A stretch of DNA of 64,000 bases. Source: Candidatus Binatia bacterium. Its GTDB lineage: Bacteria; Desulfobacterota; Binatia; HRBIN30. Below, piece by piece: positions 28,621-37,316 of the stretch. The DNA is taken from assembly GCA_937925685.1 (NCBI GenBank), contig CALAMI010000036.1, forward strand, positions 1 to 64,000. The letters are read 5' to 3'. The notes under the pieces were generated by a model, which saw nothing but the letters and a program-made list of their open reading frames with translations, was not told the origin of the DNA and searched no databases. The position numbers were made by a program, and so were the translations under genes. How positions within the stretch are numbered: the stretch's first letter is position 1; every line of letters starts with the position of its first letter.

Positions 28621-29253
28621 ATGGTCTGGTTGGTGAACGTTCAACGTTGTTTAAGGTTCGTGGCCTCGGCGGCCACGGTTGTATTGGCGGCAGGGCTGGT
28701 GAGCTCGTCCCACGCGCAAACCTTGCCGAGCTACCCGAAAAAAGCGCCTGCGTTCGATGCCTGGATGGCTCGTGCCTTTGATAGCTGTACTCCGTCGGGG
28801 CTCACCGTTGTCTCGCCGACAAACGTGCCAAATACTGGCTGCCTGAGCGCGAATTCGGTTACGGACAGTGCACTGCCTTATAATTTTGCACGCTTGCGTG
28901 TTGCAAAGTCGGGTAAGATTCGCCTGTATGCGAGGGGGCTGACGTTCGGCGAGAGTGTCCGCGTGCGCCTAAATTTGCGTGTCACCCGTCAAGGAGTGAG
29001 CACGAAGAACCCGACAAAGTCCAATGCGACGGTCACCTTTGCAGATATTAGTGTGGATTGTCCTGCTGCACCGAATGCTTTTGTGGTTCGTCCCAATGGT
29101 ACGATCGTGGGGGCGACCGACTTGAACACGTGCTTGGCGCCGAATTCGAACTTGGGGGGCGGCACTGGTACGAACAACATTGAGGTGCTTGGTGCAAGCT
29201 TGGTGAATGTTGCGACGGGCAAGGAGTTTGCGCGAGCGGGTGTGTTGCGTTAG
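28621..29253 (+). CDS. Secreted protein of unknown family, trio member 2
   Basis: A 210-residue paralogue of its neighbours with a signal peptide ending near SHA (about residue 34). It keeps ARAFDSCTPSGLTVVSP, GVSTKNPTKSNATVTFAD and EFARAGVLR, and the four shared cysteines. The ATG at 28621 has GAGGGAGG eight bases upstream. An in-frame ATG at 28588 overlapping the previous stop is possible but lacks such a site. The stop codon lies in a 17-bp tandem direct repeat. No function is recognised. Confidence 0.72.
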   Translation: MVWLVNVQRCLRFVASAATVVLAAGLVSSSHAQTLPSYPKKAPAFDAWMARAFDSCTPSGLTVVSPTNVPNTGCLSANSVTDSALPYNFARLRVAKSGKIRLYARGLTFGESVRVRLNLRVTRQGVSTKNPTKSNATVTFADISVDCPAAPNAFVVRPNGTIVGATDLNTCLAPNSNLGGGTGTNNIEVLGASLVNVATGKEFARAGVLR

Positions 29254-29269
29254 AGCGGGTGTGTTGCGT
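29234..29269 (+). repeat. 17-bp direct repeat spanning the stop codon of trio member 2
   Basis: GAGCGGGTGTGTTGCGT occurs at 29234-29250 and again at 29253-29269, separated by TA. The first copy encodes the last codons and the second lies just after the stop TAG, as left by a small tandem duplication. Confidence 0.85.
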
Positions 29270-29323
29270 CAGCTTGAATACGCGCCGTGAGGAAGAAAGA
29301 GACATAACGAGGGAGGGTGAGAA

Positions 29324-29965
29324 ATGAAGAAATTCTGGGCGATGGCTGTGGCCGTTTCTGTGGCAATGAGTGCTGGAGGGGCTTACGGCCAAGTGAGCGG
29401 GTTTCCGACAAGAGCGATCCGGTATTCCACCTGGCTGGCTCGGGCGTTTGATAGTTGCACGCCGAGTGGGCTTACCGTGGTTTCTCCGGCAAACTTGCCG
29501 AGTGCCGGCTGTTTTGCGACGCAGTCCGATCCGTTACCACCCCCTGCGGGCCTCAACCCAGTAGGCGCCACCATGAAATTTGGGCGGCTGGACGTTCGCC
29601 GCTTTCCAGGAACTGGTGGCCAAGGCAAGGTCAAGTTGCTGGCTTTCGGAATGCAAAACGGCCAGCGGGTTAAAGTGCGCCTAACGCTGCGCACGACGCG
29701 CTCAGGTGTGAGCACGAAGAACCCCACGAAGAGCAACGCCCTGGTCACTTTCCAAGATGTCACAGTCGACTGCCCGATTGGACCGGCGAACTGCTTTATC
29801 GCCAACCCGCGTGGCGTTGTGTTGGGCACGATGCAACTTGATCAGTGCTTGAGCCAGAACTCGCTACCAACAGGCTTGGCCAGGCAGAATGTCGAAATCT
29901 TGGGTGCCGAAGTGATCAATTGTGACGACGGCAATGTGGTGGCCCGACCAGGTATTTTGAATTAG
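29324..29965 (+). CDS. Secreted protein of unknown family, trio member 3
   Basis: A 213-residue paralogue with a classical signal peptide (MKKFWAMAVAVSVAMSAGGAYG, cleavage near residue 22). It shares WLARAFDSCTPSGLTVVSP, GVSTKNPTKSNALVTF and VARPGIL. Compared with the other two it has a longer loop after the GC motif (about residues 66-90) and two extra cysteines. GAGGGAGGG precedes the ATG. A strong terminator follows, so it ends the transcription unit. No known domain is recognised. Confidence 0.75.
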   Translation: MKKFWAMAVAVSVAMSAGGAYGQVSGFPTRAIRYSTWLARAFDSCTPSGLTVVSPANLPSAGCFATQSDPLPPPAGLNPVGATMKFGRLDVRRFPGTGGQGKVKLLAFGMQNGQRVKVRLTLRTTRSGVSTKNPTKSNALVTFQDVTVDCPIGPANCFIANPRGVVLGTMQLDQCLSQNSLPTGLARQNVEILGAEVINCDDGNVVARPGILN

Positions 29966-29997
29966 TCGGTCGCGTTCGCATTGTTGATGGGTCGAGG

Positions 29998-30045
29998 CAG
30001 GTAGGGCGCCAGGGCTTTGTCCCTGGCGCCCTACCTGTTTGTTGT
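29998..30045 (+). terminator. Strong rho-independent terminator after the secreted trio
   Basis: A perfect 17-bp inverted repeat (29998-30014 with 30021-30037) has a 6-nt loop CTTTGT and is followed by TTTGTTGT. It lies 32 bp after the stop of trio member 3. On the opposite strand no T-run follows, so it acts rightward. Confidence 0.88.
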
Positions 30046-30105
30046 CAAAGCAGAAGGATGAGCGTGAGTGCCGTGACCTTGGCAAAGCAACTGTGCACTT
30101 TCCCC

Positions 30106-30125
30106 CGCCGTGAGCAGTCACGGCG
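30106..30125 (-). other. Stem-loop spanning the stop codon of the leftward membrane gene
   Basis: CGCCGTGA (30106-30113) and TCACGGCG (30118-30125) form a perfect 8-bp stem with a 4-nt loop. The stop codon of the 669-residue membrane protein is the first triplet of the right arm. No T-run follows on the minus strand, so it is either a weak terminator or an mRNA 3' stabiliser. Confidence 0.45.
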
Positions 30126-32127
30126 GCGCTTCCCAGCGGTAGATGCTGAGATCGGTCTCTTTCCACAAGAGGTCTTCGGAAGGGCTCGCGAGAAACGGAC
30201 TGGCTAACGAAAATCGATACCGGAGGTACGGCCGCCAACTGCCTTGAGTGGCCGGAGTGTACGGCGCCTGCTCGCTAGGTGAGACGAAATAAATCGTTTT
30301 TCCCTTGGATGCGAATGCGCTCAGGAGATCGGAGACAATCCAGTCCTGGGGGTTAGCCACATAATAAACTGGGCTTTCGTTAACCGCCCATAAGAGCGGA
30401 CCGATACTCAACGGCGCTATGGACCCATGGAGGAGCAGAACTGCCCCTGGAGTCAGCGAGCTTTGCAAAGTCTTAAGGTGCAGGAGGGCGCCGGCATAAT
30501 AAGGCCGCTCAACCACCGTGGCTAGCTTCGTCGTCGCTCCCCAGGTGGCCAAAATCACGATGCCCGCAAAGGAAACATGACGTCCGAGGGCGGGGAGCGA
30601 ACGGCAAAGGTTCCAAGTACCCAGAACGAGCAGCAGACAAAGCCCTGGAAGCAACACAACCACAGCTCGGCGCAAAACCCAGAAATCGACCGGCGTCGCT
30701 TGCGGACCGAGGAAAAATACCACGCCTGAGAGAATGACCAAGGAGCTCGCCAATGTCGGTGCTGCCGGGCGAGGAAAAGTTAGAGTGGCAAAGAGTCCAA
30801 TTAGGCCAAGCGGCAGGAATAACCCGCCAGACCAGGTCCAAAGCAATGCCCACTCGTTGCCACCACGCAGCGAGAACTGGGAAATCCCAATAAGCCCGAC
30901 GGCAAGAGCAAGGAATAACGCTCGACCAAACGGCCGAGCACGCTGGCCAATCTTTCCACTGGCCCATTGAGTGGCGGAGAACAGAAGAACGGCCACCCCA
31001 GCCATGCTTACCATCCTTACTCCTGTGGTTTCGATCGTGAGGAATTTCGTCAGATTGCCCCAGTAGTGGGTTCTCCAGAAGTATGCGTGCAACAATGCGT
31101 GGCTACTCAAGATGAATGCAGGAGCCAAAACATGACGAAATCGCTCTTGCGGTGAGAGTAGCGCGGTAAGAAGCAGCCCAACGCAGACGAGAAACGCATT
31201 CTCAAGCCGAATGAGTGCCGCACAGCCTAGGGCGAGGCCAGCAATAGCTGCCAGCCGAGCGTTGGTTGACGATCCTGCCGTGAGCGCAACTCCACACCAC
31301 AGGAAAAATGCCGAAGCCATCTCCGGCATGGGAAAACGACAATAAAAGAACAAGGCAGGCTGAGCTGCAGCTAGGGACGCGGCAACGAGGGAAGGAATGG
31401 GCGGCAGCTGACAAGCTCGGGCGGCCGCCAGGATGGCGACGAGCGCCAATACCCCGAACACACCGAAGATCCACTCAGCACGGTCTGGGCCGAAGATCGA
31501 AATAGTTAAAGCTACCCAAGGAAGGATACCGTGGTGAAAGGCGGGTAAAACTTGGGCCCCGTCAAGCGAACGCAAGATGTAGCCGCCTTCCAGTCGTGAG
31601 TACGGCGGCGAACCCCGATCTGCTGCGACACTGGGGAACAAGATGCGACGCAAATCGATGTCCAACAACGGCACGGTGTCATCGGTGACCTCGAGGCTGC
31701 CCGAGCGTGCCACGTGAATGCCTGCTGCCAAGTATCCACTCGCATCCCCTGAAGCAAAGCGGGCTTCTAGAGGAGGGAGTAGCCAGCAGGCCATGGCGAG
31801 CCCGAATGCCAGCAGCCAAACGTCGCCGCGACCGTAGCTCGGGCGAATTTTTCCCTGGGAAAGCCGCCAGCCGAAAACGGCAATGCCACTCATGACCAAG
31901 GTAAACGTGAGCAGCGACCAGCGACCAGCCTCGGCGAGGAGGAAGCCGACCCAGGTGGCCGCAACCGCGCTCCAGGTCACCTCGACCAACAACACAGGCA
32001 AACGCAGGGGAACAGTGGCACCAGCAGCGAAGATCCAAGGGGACCACGCTCTTCCCGGCAAATAGAAAGTCAGGATGCCGAAAAGCACCCCTCGGATTAC
32101 ACTTCCAAAGCTCTCCCACATTGGCAC
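30118..32127 (-). CDS. Large multi-pass membrane protein, GT-C/ArnT-like glycosyltransferase candidate
   Basis: A 669-residue protein with about 13-15 hydrophobic segments, then a soluble C-terminal part (about 560-669). After the first segments comes an extracytoplasmic loop with ARFASGDASGYLAAGIHVARSG near residue 125, whose acidic residues sit where GT-C enzymes have their catalytic Asp. The later FFYCRFPMPEMASAFFLW is also typical of this class. A lipid-linked sugar donor is likely; substrate unknown. It diverges from the GT2 gene at 32201 across a 73-bp gap, which puts it beside the glycan locus. Confidence 0.6.
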   Translation of the reverse strand: MPMWESFGSVIRGVLFGILTFYLPGRAWSPWIFAAGATVPLRLPVLLVEVTWSAVAATWVGFLLAEAGRWSLLTFTLVMSGIAVFGWRLSQGKIRPSYGRGDVWLLAFGLAMACWLLPPLEARFASGDASGYLAAGIHVARSGSLEVTDDTVPLLDIDLRRILFPSVAADRGSPPYSRLEGGYILRSLDGAQVLPAFHHGILPWVALTISIFGPDRAEWIFGVFGVLALVAILAAARACQLPPIPSLVAASLAAAQPALFFYCRFPMPEMASAFFLWCGVALTAGSSTNARLAAIAGLALGCAALIRLENAFLVCVGLLLTALLSPQERFRHVLAPAFILSSHALLHAYFWRTHYWGNLTKFLTIETTGVRMVSMAGVAVLLFSATQWASGKIGQRARPFGRALFLALAVGLIGISQFSLRGGNEWALLWTWSGGLFLPLGLIGLFATLTFPRPAAPTLASSLVILSGVVFFLGPQATPVDFWVLRRAVVVLLPGLCLLLVLGTWNLCRSLPALGRHVSFAGIVILATWGATTKLATVVERPYYAGALLHLKTLQSSLTPGAVLLLHGSIAPLSIGPLLWAVNESPVYYVANPQDWIVSDLLSAFASKGKTIYFVSPSEQAPYTPATQGSWRPYLRYRFSLASPFLASPSEDLLWKETDLSIYRWEAPP

Positions 32128-32200
32128 TTCGGGATGCCCCTAGGCAGAGGTATTTGACTCCTGCTGCTCCCAGTGACAACCTGTATCACCGGCAACGTTC

Positions 32201-33217
32201 ATGAAGCCGCGGAAACTCATTATTCAGATCCCCTGCCTCAACGAAGAAGAACATCTTGCGGCGACGCTAAGGTCGCTGCCCCGTTCTATACCGGGAATCG
32301 ATCTCGTGGAAGTGTTGGTAATCGACGATGGCTCGCACGATCGGACGGCAGAAATCGCCCGCCAGGAGGGTGCAAACTATATTGTGCGTTTTCCCAATAA
32401 TCGCGGGCTCGCGCGTGCCTTTCGTGTGGGGTTGGACGCCTGTTTGCAACTGGGTGCAGACATCATCGTGAACACTGATGGCGATCACCAGTACGACGGT
32501 GCCGACATTCCGGCGCTCATTCGCCCCATCCTAGAAGGCCAAGCCGACATGGTGGTTGGAGACCGTGACCCTTTCACTGTGCGGCACTTTTCCCGAGGGA
32601 AGCGTTTGCTGCAGCATTACGGAAGCTGGGTCGTGCGCACCCTGTCGGGTACCAGCATTCCCGACACGACGAGCGGTTTTCGCGCTCTGAGCCGAGAAGC
32701 CGCTTTGCGACTCAACGTGATTTCCGATTTCACGTACACGATCGAGACCATCATCCAGGCGGGTAAGAAGCGCCTGCCTGTTACTCATGTTCCCGTACGC
32801 AGCTACCCCACGCGCGAATCCAAGCTCTTCCACTCGGTTTGGGAGTACGTCAAGCGTTCCGCATCCACGATCGTTCGCATTTACGCCCTGTACGAACCCC
32901 TGAAAGTGTTTTCCTACTTGGGAGGCTTCCTCATCCTGGCTGGTTTGATCCCGGGTGTTCGTTTTCTGTACTACTACTTCACGGGAACGGGGGGCGGCCA
33001 CATCCAGTCGCTTCTGCTCACCGTCCTCTTGATTATCATTGGTTTTCAGACGGTATTGATCGGGTTGGTTGCCGACTTGATCGCGGGAAACCGTAACCTG
33101 ATCGAGGATATTTTGTGTCGTCTGCGTTGCTTGGAACTGGGTGAGCGCTTACCTCGTATCGAGAAAGTCGACCGTCGAGCTTCAGACGCTCAACGCCGCC
33201 GGGGGAGCGGGGGTTGA
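32201..33217 (+). CDS. GT2 glycosyltransferase, polyprenyl-phosphate sugar type
   Basis: A 338-residue GT-A protein. IIQIPCLNEEEHL near residue 7 and VLVIDDGSHDRT near 38 bind the nucleotide sugar. The DxD-like NTDGDHQYD lies near 90, and TTSGFRALSR near 160 is typical of DPM/ArnC-like enzymes. Two C-terminal membrane helices (about 225-246 and 264-290) anchor it. It probably makes a polyprenyl-phosphate sugar, the donor class used by the GT-C membrane proteins nearby. First gene of the glycan locus; its stop overlaps the next start (TTGA). Confidence 0.82.
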   Translation: MKPRKLIIQIPCLNEEEHLAATLRSLPRSIPGIDLVEVLVIDDGSHDRTAEIARQEGANYIVRFPNNRGLARAFRVGLDACLQLGADIIVNTDGDHQYDGADIPALIRPILEGQADMVVGDRDPFTVRHFSRGKRLLQHYGSWVVRTLSGTSIPDTTSGFRALSREAALRLNVISDFTYTIETIIQAGKKRLPVTHVPVRSYPTRESKLFHSVWEYVKRSASTIVRIYALYEPLKVFSYLGGFLILAGLIPGVRFLYYYFTGTGGGHIQSLLLTVLLIIIGFQTVLIGLVADLIAGNRNLIEDILCRLRCLELGERLPRIEKVDRRASDAQRRRGSGG

Positions 33218-34362
33218 ATCGAGAGCAATTGGGAAAGCACGAGCTACAGTTGTGCTTTTTCGGTACCTATCCTGCCACGTACACGGTGAGCCGCATACTG
33301 GAAAGGGCTGCGCAGGACGCGGGCGTTAGTGTTTTTCACTGCCACGAGAGCCTGGCCGAGGCACCGCTGTCGTCTCCCGATGTGTTCCGCCCCGGTCCCG
33401 CGGTTTTGCTCCTTGCGCGGTACGTTCGTACCACTCTTCGGCTGTGGCCGCGCCTAGCACGATGTCCCGCCCAAATCCTCGTTGCTGGATTTCGGGGCCA
33501 GCTCGATGTGCTGTGGGTTAGCCGGTGGTGCCGAACCCGTGGTCGGCGGCTGGTGTTCGCCCCGCTCGTGACGGTATCCGAAACCGCTGAAGACCGAGGT
33601 CTCTTACGAAGCTCCGCCCTAGCTGGGGCATTGACGGCTTGGCTCGATCGCAAAACGTTGAGCCTCGCTGATCGCGTGGTGATCGACACGCGAGCCCACG
33701 CAGACTTTCTTCGCTGCCGCTTCGGTGTCCCAGAAGAACGGATCCGAGTGTTTTATCTCGGAGCGGATCCGGATGCCTTCCGACCGTCTCCGCTGCGCGT
33801 GCGTTCCGCAGCGATGCGCGTTCTATTTTACGGTTCTTTCCTGCCACTCCATGGAATCGAGGTGATCGTTGACACGGCCAGGCTATTGCGGGGGGAGAAA
33901 AACATCCAGTTCACACTGTGTGGCGATGGTTGGCAATGGAGGGAAGTCAAAAAAGTGATCGAGGAGGCGGCGCTGCCGAACGTGACTTTACGTGGTTGGG
34001 TACCTTACCACGAGATTGCGAAACTCATCCAAGAACATGACGTGTGCCTGGGTATCTTCAGCGGCAAGCAGAAGGCGCGCATGGTCATCCCGAACAAAGT
34101 GTATCAGTGTGCCCAAGTAGGAAGGCCGGTGGTGTCTGCGGACACTGCCGCCATCCGCGAGGTGTTCAAGCACGGCGAGAACATTCTTTTAGTTCCTCCA
34201 GAGAACGCAGAAGCTTTGGCGGAGACGCTGCTCCAACTGTACCGTCAGCCTGAGAGCTGTCGGGAACTCGCTCGCAATGCTGCGCGACTGATGTCCGAGC
34301 AGTTTTCCCCGGGAGCTCAAGCGGCACGCTTCTGGGCCTCGTTCGTCGATGCACTTCTATGA
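33214..34362 (+). CDS. GT4-type glycosyltransferase
   Basis: A 382-residue GT-B fold protein. The C-terminal donor domain shows VLFYGSFLPLHGIEVIVDTA near residue 207, LRGWVPYHEIAKLI near 255 and NKVYQCAQVGRPVVSAD near 290, with the E of AIREVFKHGENILLVPP. It starts at a TTG that overlaps the previous stop, with GGGGGAGCGGGG upstream. The N-terminal acceptor domain is not diagnostic. Sugar and acceptor unknown. Confidence 0.82.
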   Translation: MNREQLGKHELQLCFFGTYPATYTVSRILERAAQDAGVSVFHCHESLAEAPLSSPDVFRPGPAVLLLARYVRTTLRLWPRLARCPAQILVAGFRGQLDVLWVSRWCRTRGRRLVFAPLVTVSETAEDRGLLRSSALAGALTAWLDRKTLSLADRVVIDTRAHADFLRCRFGVPEERIRVFYLGADPDAFRPSPLRVRSAAMRVLFYGSFLPLHGIEVIVDTARLLRGEKNIQFTLCGDGWQWREVKKVIEEAALPNVTLRGWVPYHEIAKLIQEHDVCLGIFSGKQKARMVIPNKVYQCAQVGRPVVSADTAAIREVFKHGENILLVPPENAEALAETLLQLYRQPESCRELARNAARLMSEQFSPGAQAARFWASFVDALL

Positions 34363-35300
34363 GCGGAAACGACCTCCTCGGTATTTGCTTGGTCACCTGG
34401 AACGGAGGTCGCGTCGCTGCAGACTGCCTTCGAGCTGCCTTGGCACAAGATTACGAACGCTTTTTCCTCGTTGTGGTGGACAATCACTCTTCTCCTGCTG
34501 ACCGAGCCGCTTTAGAGGAGTGCGCAACGGGGAACTCGCGTGTGTCCCTGATTTGGAACGATGACAACCGCGGCTTTGCTGCGGCCGGAAATCAAGCCGT
34601 CAAAGTTGCTCTTGCACAAGGTGCACGGTGGGTTTTAGTACTGACGCAAGATACTCTCTTGCCCCCGGACGCCTGTCGGCGCCTCGTCGAAGTGGGTCGA
34701 AGCAACCCTGAGGTGGCGATTGTTGGTCCTAAGGTGGTCGACGAAACGTCGGGTAACGTGCTCTCGCTCGGTGAGCGCGTAGCCCCGTGGTTGTTGGCGC
34801 TGCCGCGTAGCCTCGTGCGGTACCGCTTCGCACCGCACCCGTATCGGCTCGTTCAGGGAGTCCTGGGGTGCTGTATGCTGATTGCCGCGAGTTGTTGGAA
34901 GGAGTTGGGTGGCTTTCGCGAAGATCTATTTGCCTACTACGAAGAGGTGGACCTCTGCTTGCGCGCCCGCAAAAAAGGCTACAAAGTTGCCGTGGTTCCG
35001 AGCGTTACCGTGCGGCACCGCGGCTGGCGAGGATTTGCTGGCGGGTTCACGCCCATGAGCGCATTGTTGAAATCTCGAAATCTGATTTTGGTGGCTCGGA
35101 ACCACATCCGCCCCTGGCAGTGGCTGGTGGTCGCACCGTCGATGGCAGCGCTATTCGTGGGCAGCAGCCTTCTTCATGGTGCCCGCGGCCGGTGGTCGGT
35201 GGTGGGGCACATGTGTCACGGGTTATGGCTGGGGGTGAGAGGCCACTCTGGGCCGCCCCAGGCGCTGGTGTCAGATCGAGCGTCATGCGTGTTGCCATAG
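34359..35300 (+). CDS. GT2 glycosyltransferase, rhamnosyltransferase-like
   Basis: A 313-residue GT-A enzyme. ICLVTWNGG near residue 9, VVVDNHSS near 38, NRGFAAAGNQ near 68 and the DxD-like TQDTLLPP near 92 form the nucleotide-sugar site. The acceptor-side motif YYEEVDLCLRARKKGYK near 193 is typical of the family. It is the most divergent of four similar GT2 genes in this locus. It overlaps its upstream neighbour by 4 nt and the next GT4 by 16 nt. Confidence 0.82.
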   Translation: MSGNDLLGICLVTWNGGRVAADCLRAALAQDYERFFLVVVDNHSSPADRAALEECATGNSRVSLIWNDDNRGFAAAGNQAVKVALAQGARWVLVLTQDTLLPPDACRRLVEVGRSNPEVAIVGPKVVDETSGNVLSLGERVAPWLLALPRSLVRYRFAPHPYRLVQGVLGCCMLIAASCWKELGGFREDLFAYYEEVDLCLRARKKGYKVAVVPSVTVRHRGWRGFAGGFTPMSALLKSRNLILVARNHIRPWQWLVVAPSMAALFVGSSLLHGARGRWSVVGHMCHGLWLGVRGHSGPPQALVSDRASCVLP

Positions 35301-36373
35301 GTGCCATCTTGGGGGTCCGGGGAGGCCCGGCTCGGTATGCTCGGGAACTCATCCGGGCGTTGGCGAAAATGCCAGGCTCGCATGAACTGACGGTTGTTTG
35401 CGATCGGGCCTCCATGCTGAACGGCGCAGACCAGGCGGTTAAAGAGGTAATTGAAATTCCCATTCGACACCCGTGGGAACAAGGGCTTTGGGAGGAACGT
35501 GCTGCAAGAGCCCTGAGGGGCAAACGACTGGATCTGTATCACGGAACCAAGGGAACCCTCCCTGTATTCAGTCGTGTGCCCAAGGTGGTTACCGTGCACG
35601 ATCTGGCTGTGTTTCATCAGCCGAAGTCATTCGCCTGGTTGCAGCGACTGCACCAAAAAACCTTGGTGCCGCTTGCGGTGCGCATCGCACGCCGCGTCAT
35701 TACGGTGAGTGGGCATGCCCGTCAGGATGTGTGCAGAACATTGGGGATAGCACCGACCAAAGTTATCGTTGTACCCCTCGCCGCCGATGAGATCTTTCAC
35801 CCGGCTGGATCTTCGAAAGACGAAGAGGTCTTGCAAGCCCTCCGCATTGCCGCTCCGTACATCCTCTACGCGGGTACGTTGCAGCCGCGAAAACATGTGG
35901 AGGTGTTGGTTGAGGCATACGCGCACTTGCACCCTCCGGGCGTGCCCTGGATTCTGGTTGGCCGCCGGCGGCCTGGTTACGCACCGGCTTTTTTGCAGGC
36001 GCTCCCCGCAGGGGTGCGCTATCTAGGCGAGGTCGACGACGATGTGCTCGCCGTACTGTACCGCAACGCGCTCGTGTTCTGTAGCCCTTCGAGTTACGAG
36101 GGCTTCGGTTTATCGTTTTTGGAAGCCATGGCTTGTGGCTGTCCCGTCATTGCTCCGGCTCACTCCTCGATCCCGGAGGTGCTGGGTTCGGCCGCGCTCT
36201 ACGTGCCGATCGTCGACCCGGGGACCATTGCGAACGCACTGCAGCAAGTATTGAGCGATTCGCGCTTGCGCGCCCGACTGCGCCAAGCTGGCTTGGAGCA
36301 GGCAAGGCACTTTTCTTGGACCCATACCGCAGAGCGAACGGTGGCGGTTTATCGAGAGGCCGTGCATGCGTAG
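35285..36373 (+). CDS. GT4 glycosyltransferase (mannosyltransferase-like)
   Basis: A 362-residue GT-B protein. VRGGPARYARELIRAL near residue 10 is the acceptor-domain glycine-rich segment. YHGTKGTLPV near 85 and VTVHDLAVF near 101 follow. The donor domain holds YAGTLQPRKHVEVLVEA near 198 and the EX7E motif in SYEGFGLSFLEAMACGCPVI near 270. The open frame runs 417 nt upstream inside the previous gene, but the protein's proper start is the ATG at 35285. It overlaps the next gene by 8 nt. Confidence 0.86.
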   Translation: MRVAIGAILGVRGGPARYARELIRALAKMPGSHELTVVCDRASMLNGADQAVKEVIEIPIRHPWEQGLWEERAARALRGKRLDLYHGTKGTLPVFSRVPKVVTVHDLAVFHQPKSFAWLQRLHQKTLVPLAVRIARRVITVSGHARQDVCRTLGIAPTKVIVVPLAADEIFHPAGSSKDEEVLQALRIAAPYILYAGTLQPRKHVEVLVEAYAHLHPPGVPWILVGRRRPGYAPAFLQALPAGVRYLGEVDDDVLAVLYRNALVFCSPSSYEGFGLSFLEAMACGCPVIAPAHSSIPEVLGSAALYVPIVDPGTIANALQQVLSDSRLRARLRQAGLEQARHFSWTHTAERTVAVYREAVHA

Positions 36374-37316
36374 GACGGCACAAGCTATGCCCAAGGTGGC
36401 GGTGGTCGTTCTGAATTGGAACCGTACCGAAGACACCTTGCAATGTGTGGAAAGCCTAGAGCACGTAGATTACCCCAACATGGAGGTCATCGTCGTCGAT
36501 AACGGGTCGCGCCTCGACCCCACACCGCAATTGCGGCAGCGCTTCCCCACCGTGAAATGCATTCGCCTTCCGCGAAATGTGGGATTTACTGGAGGGAACA
36601 ATGTCGGAATCCGCTATGCGCTGGAGGCTGGTTCGCGATTCGTTTTCGTGCTCAATAACGACACCATTGTAGAACCCGACGTGCTCACCAAGGCAGTGCA
36701 AGTCGCCGAGCGCGACCCGCGCATAGCGGCCGTTGGGGTGAAGATTCTGGCGTGGGAAGATCCTGCGCGGATCTGGGTGGCTTACGGCTGTGTTACCTTC
36801 CGGCAGGGTTTGGTGCGGCTAGTGGGATATTACTGCCCGGATGACTTCCGCTTCGCCGAGGAGCGTGACGTCGAGTGGGTTCCAGGCACAGCTATGCTGC
36901 TGCGTCGCGAAGCCCTGGAAGACGTCGGACTCTTCGACGAAGCCTATTTTGCGTATCACGAAGATGTCGACTGGTGCACCAGCGCACGCCGCAAAGGGTA
37001 TCGAATCGTTTTTGCACCCCAAGGGCGCATTCTGCACAAAGGGCACGGAAGTTCTGGAGGACGAGGATTCGTGAGCATTCGCCAGTACTTGGCCGGAAGG
37101 AACATGGTTCTCTTTGTTCAAAAACATGGTAGCCTGTTTCAACGAGCGAAGTTCGCATGTTTTCAGCTTGCCACCCTGCCTCTTCAGTACCTCAGGCGGC
37201 TCGTAACCGGTGAGCAAGCGGGAGTCATTCTCAAGGTCCGCGGCATGCTCGACGCCTTACGCGATCGGCCAATCCCGTTGGTCGAGCTTGGCCTGCGCGA
37301 GGAGGAGGGGCAGTGA
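36366..37316 (+). CDS. GT2 glycosyltransferase, rhamnosyltransferase-like
   Basis: A 316-residue GT-A enzyme with VAVVVLNWNRTEDT near residue 10, VIVVDNGS near 40, NVGFTGGNNVGI near 70 and the DxD-like LNNDTIVEP near 97. The acceptor region DEAYFAYHEDVDWCTSARR near 195 is shared closely with the GT2 genes at 38125 and 39092. The ATG at 36366 has GAGAGG upstream; a second ATG at 36387 is possible. Substrates unknown. Confidence 0.84.
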   Translation: MRRTAQAMPKVAVVVLNWNRTEDTLQCVESLEHVDYPNMEVIVVDNGSRLDPTPQLRQRFPTVKCIRLPRNVGFTGGNNVGIRYALEAGSRFVFVLNNDTIVEPDVLTKAVQVAERDPRIAAVGVKILAWEDPARIWVAYGCVTFRQGLVRLVGYYCPDDFRFAEERDVEWVPGTAMLLRREALEDVGLFDEAYFAYHEDVDWCTSARRKGYRIVFAPQGRILHKGHGSSGGRGFVSIRQYLAGRNMVLFVQKHGSLFQRAKFACFQLATLPLQYLRRLVTGEQAGVILKVRGMLDALRDRPIPLVELGLREEEGQ

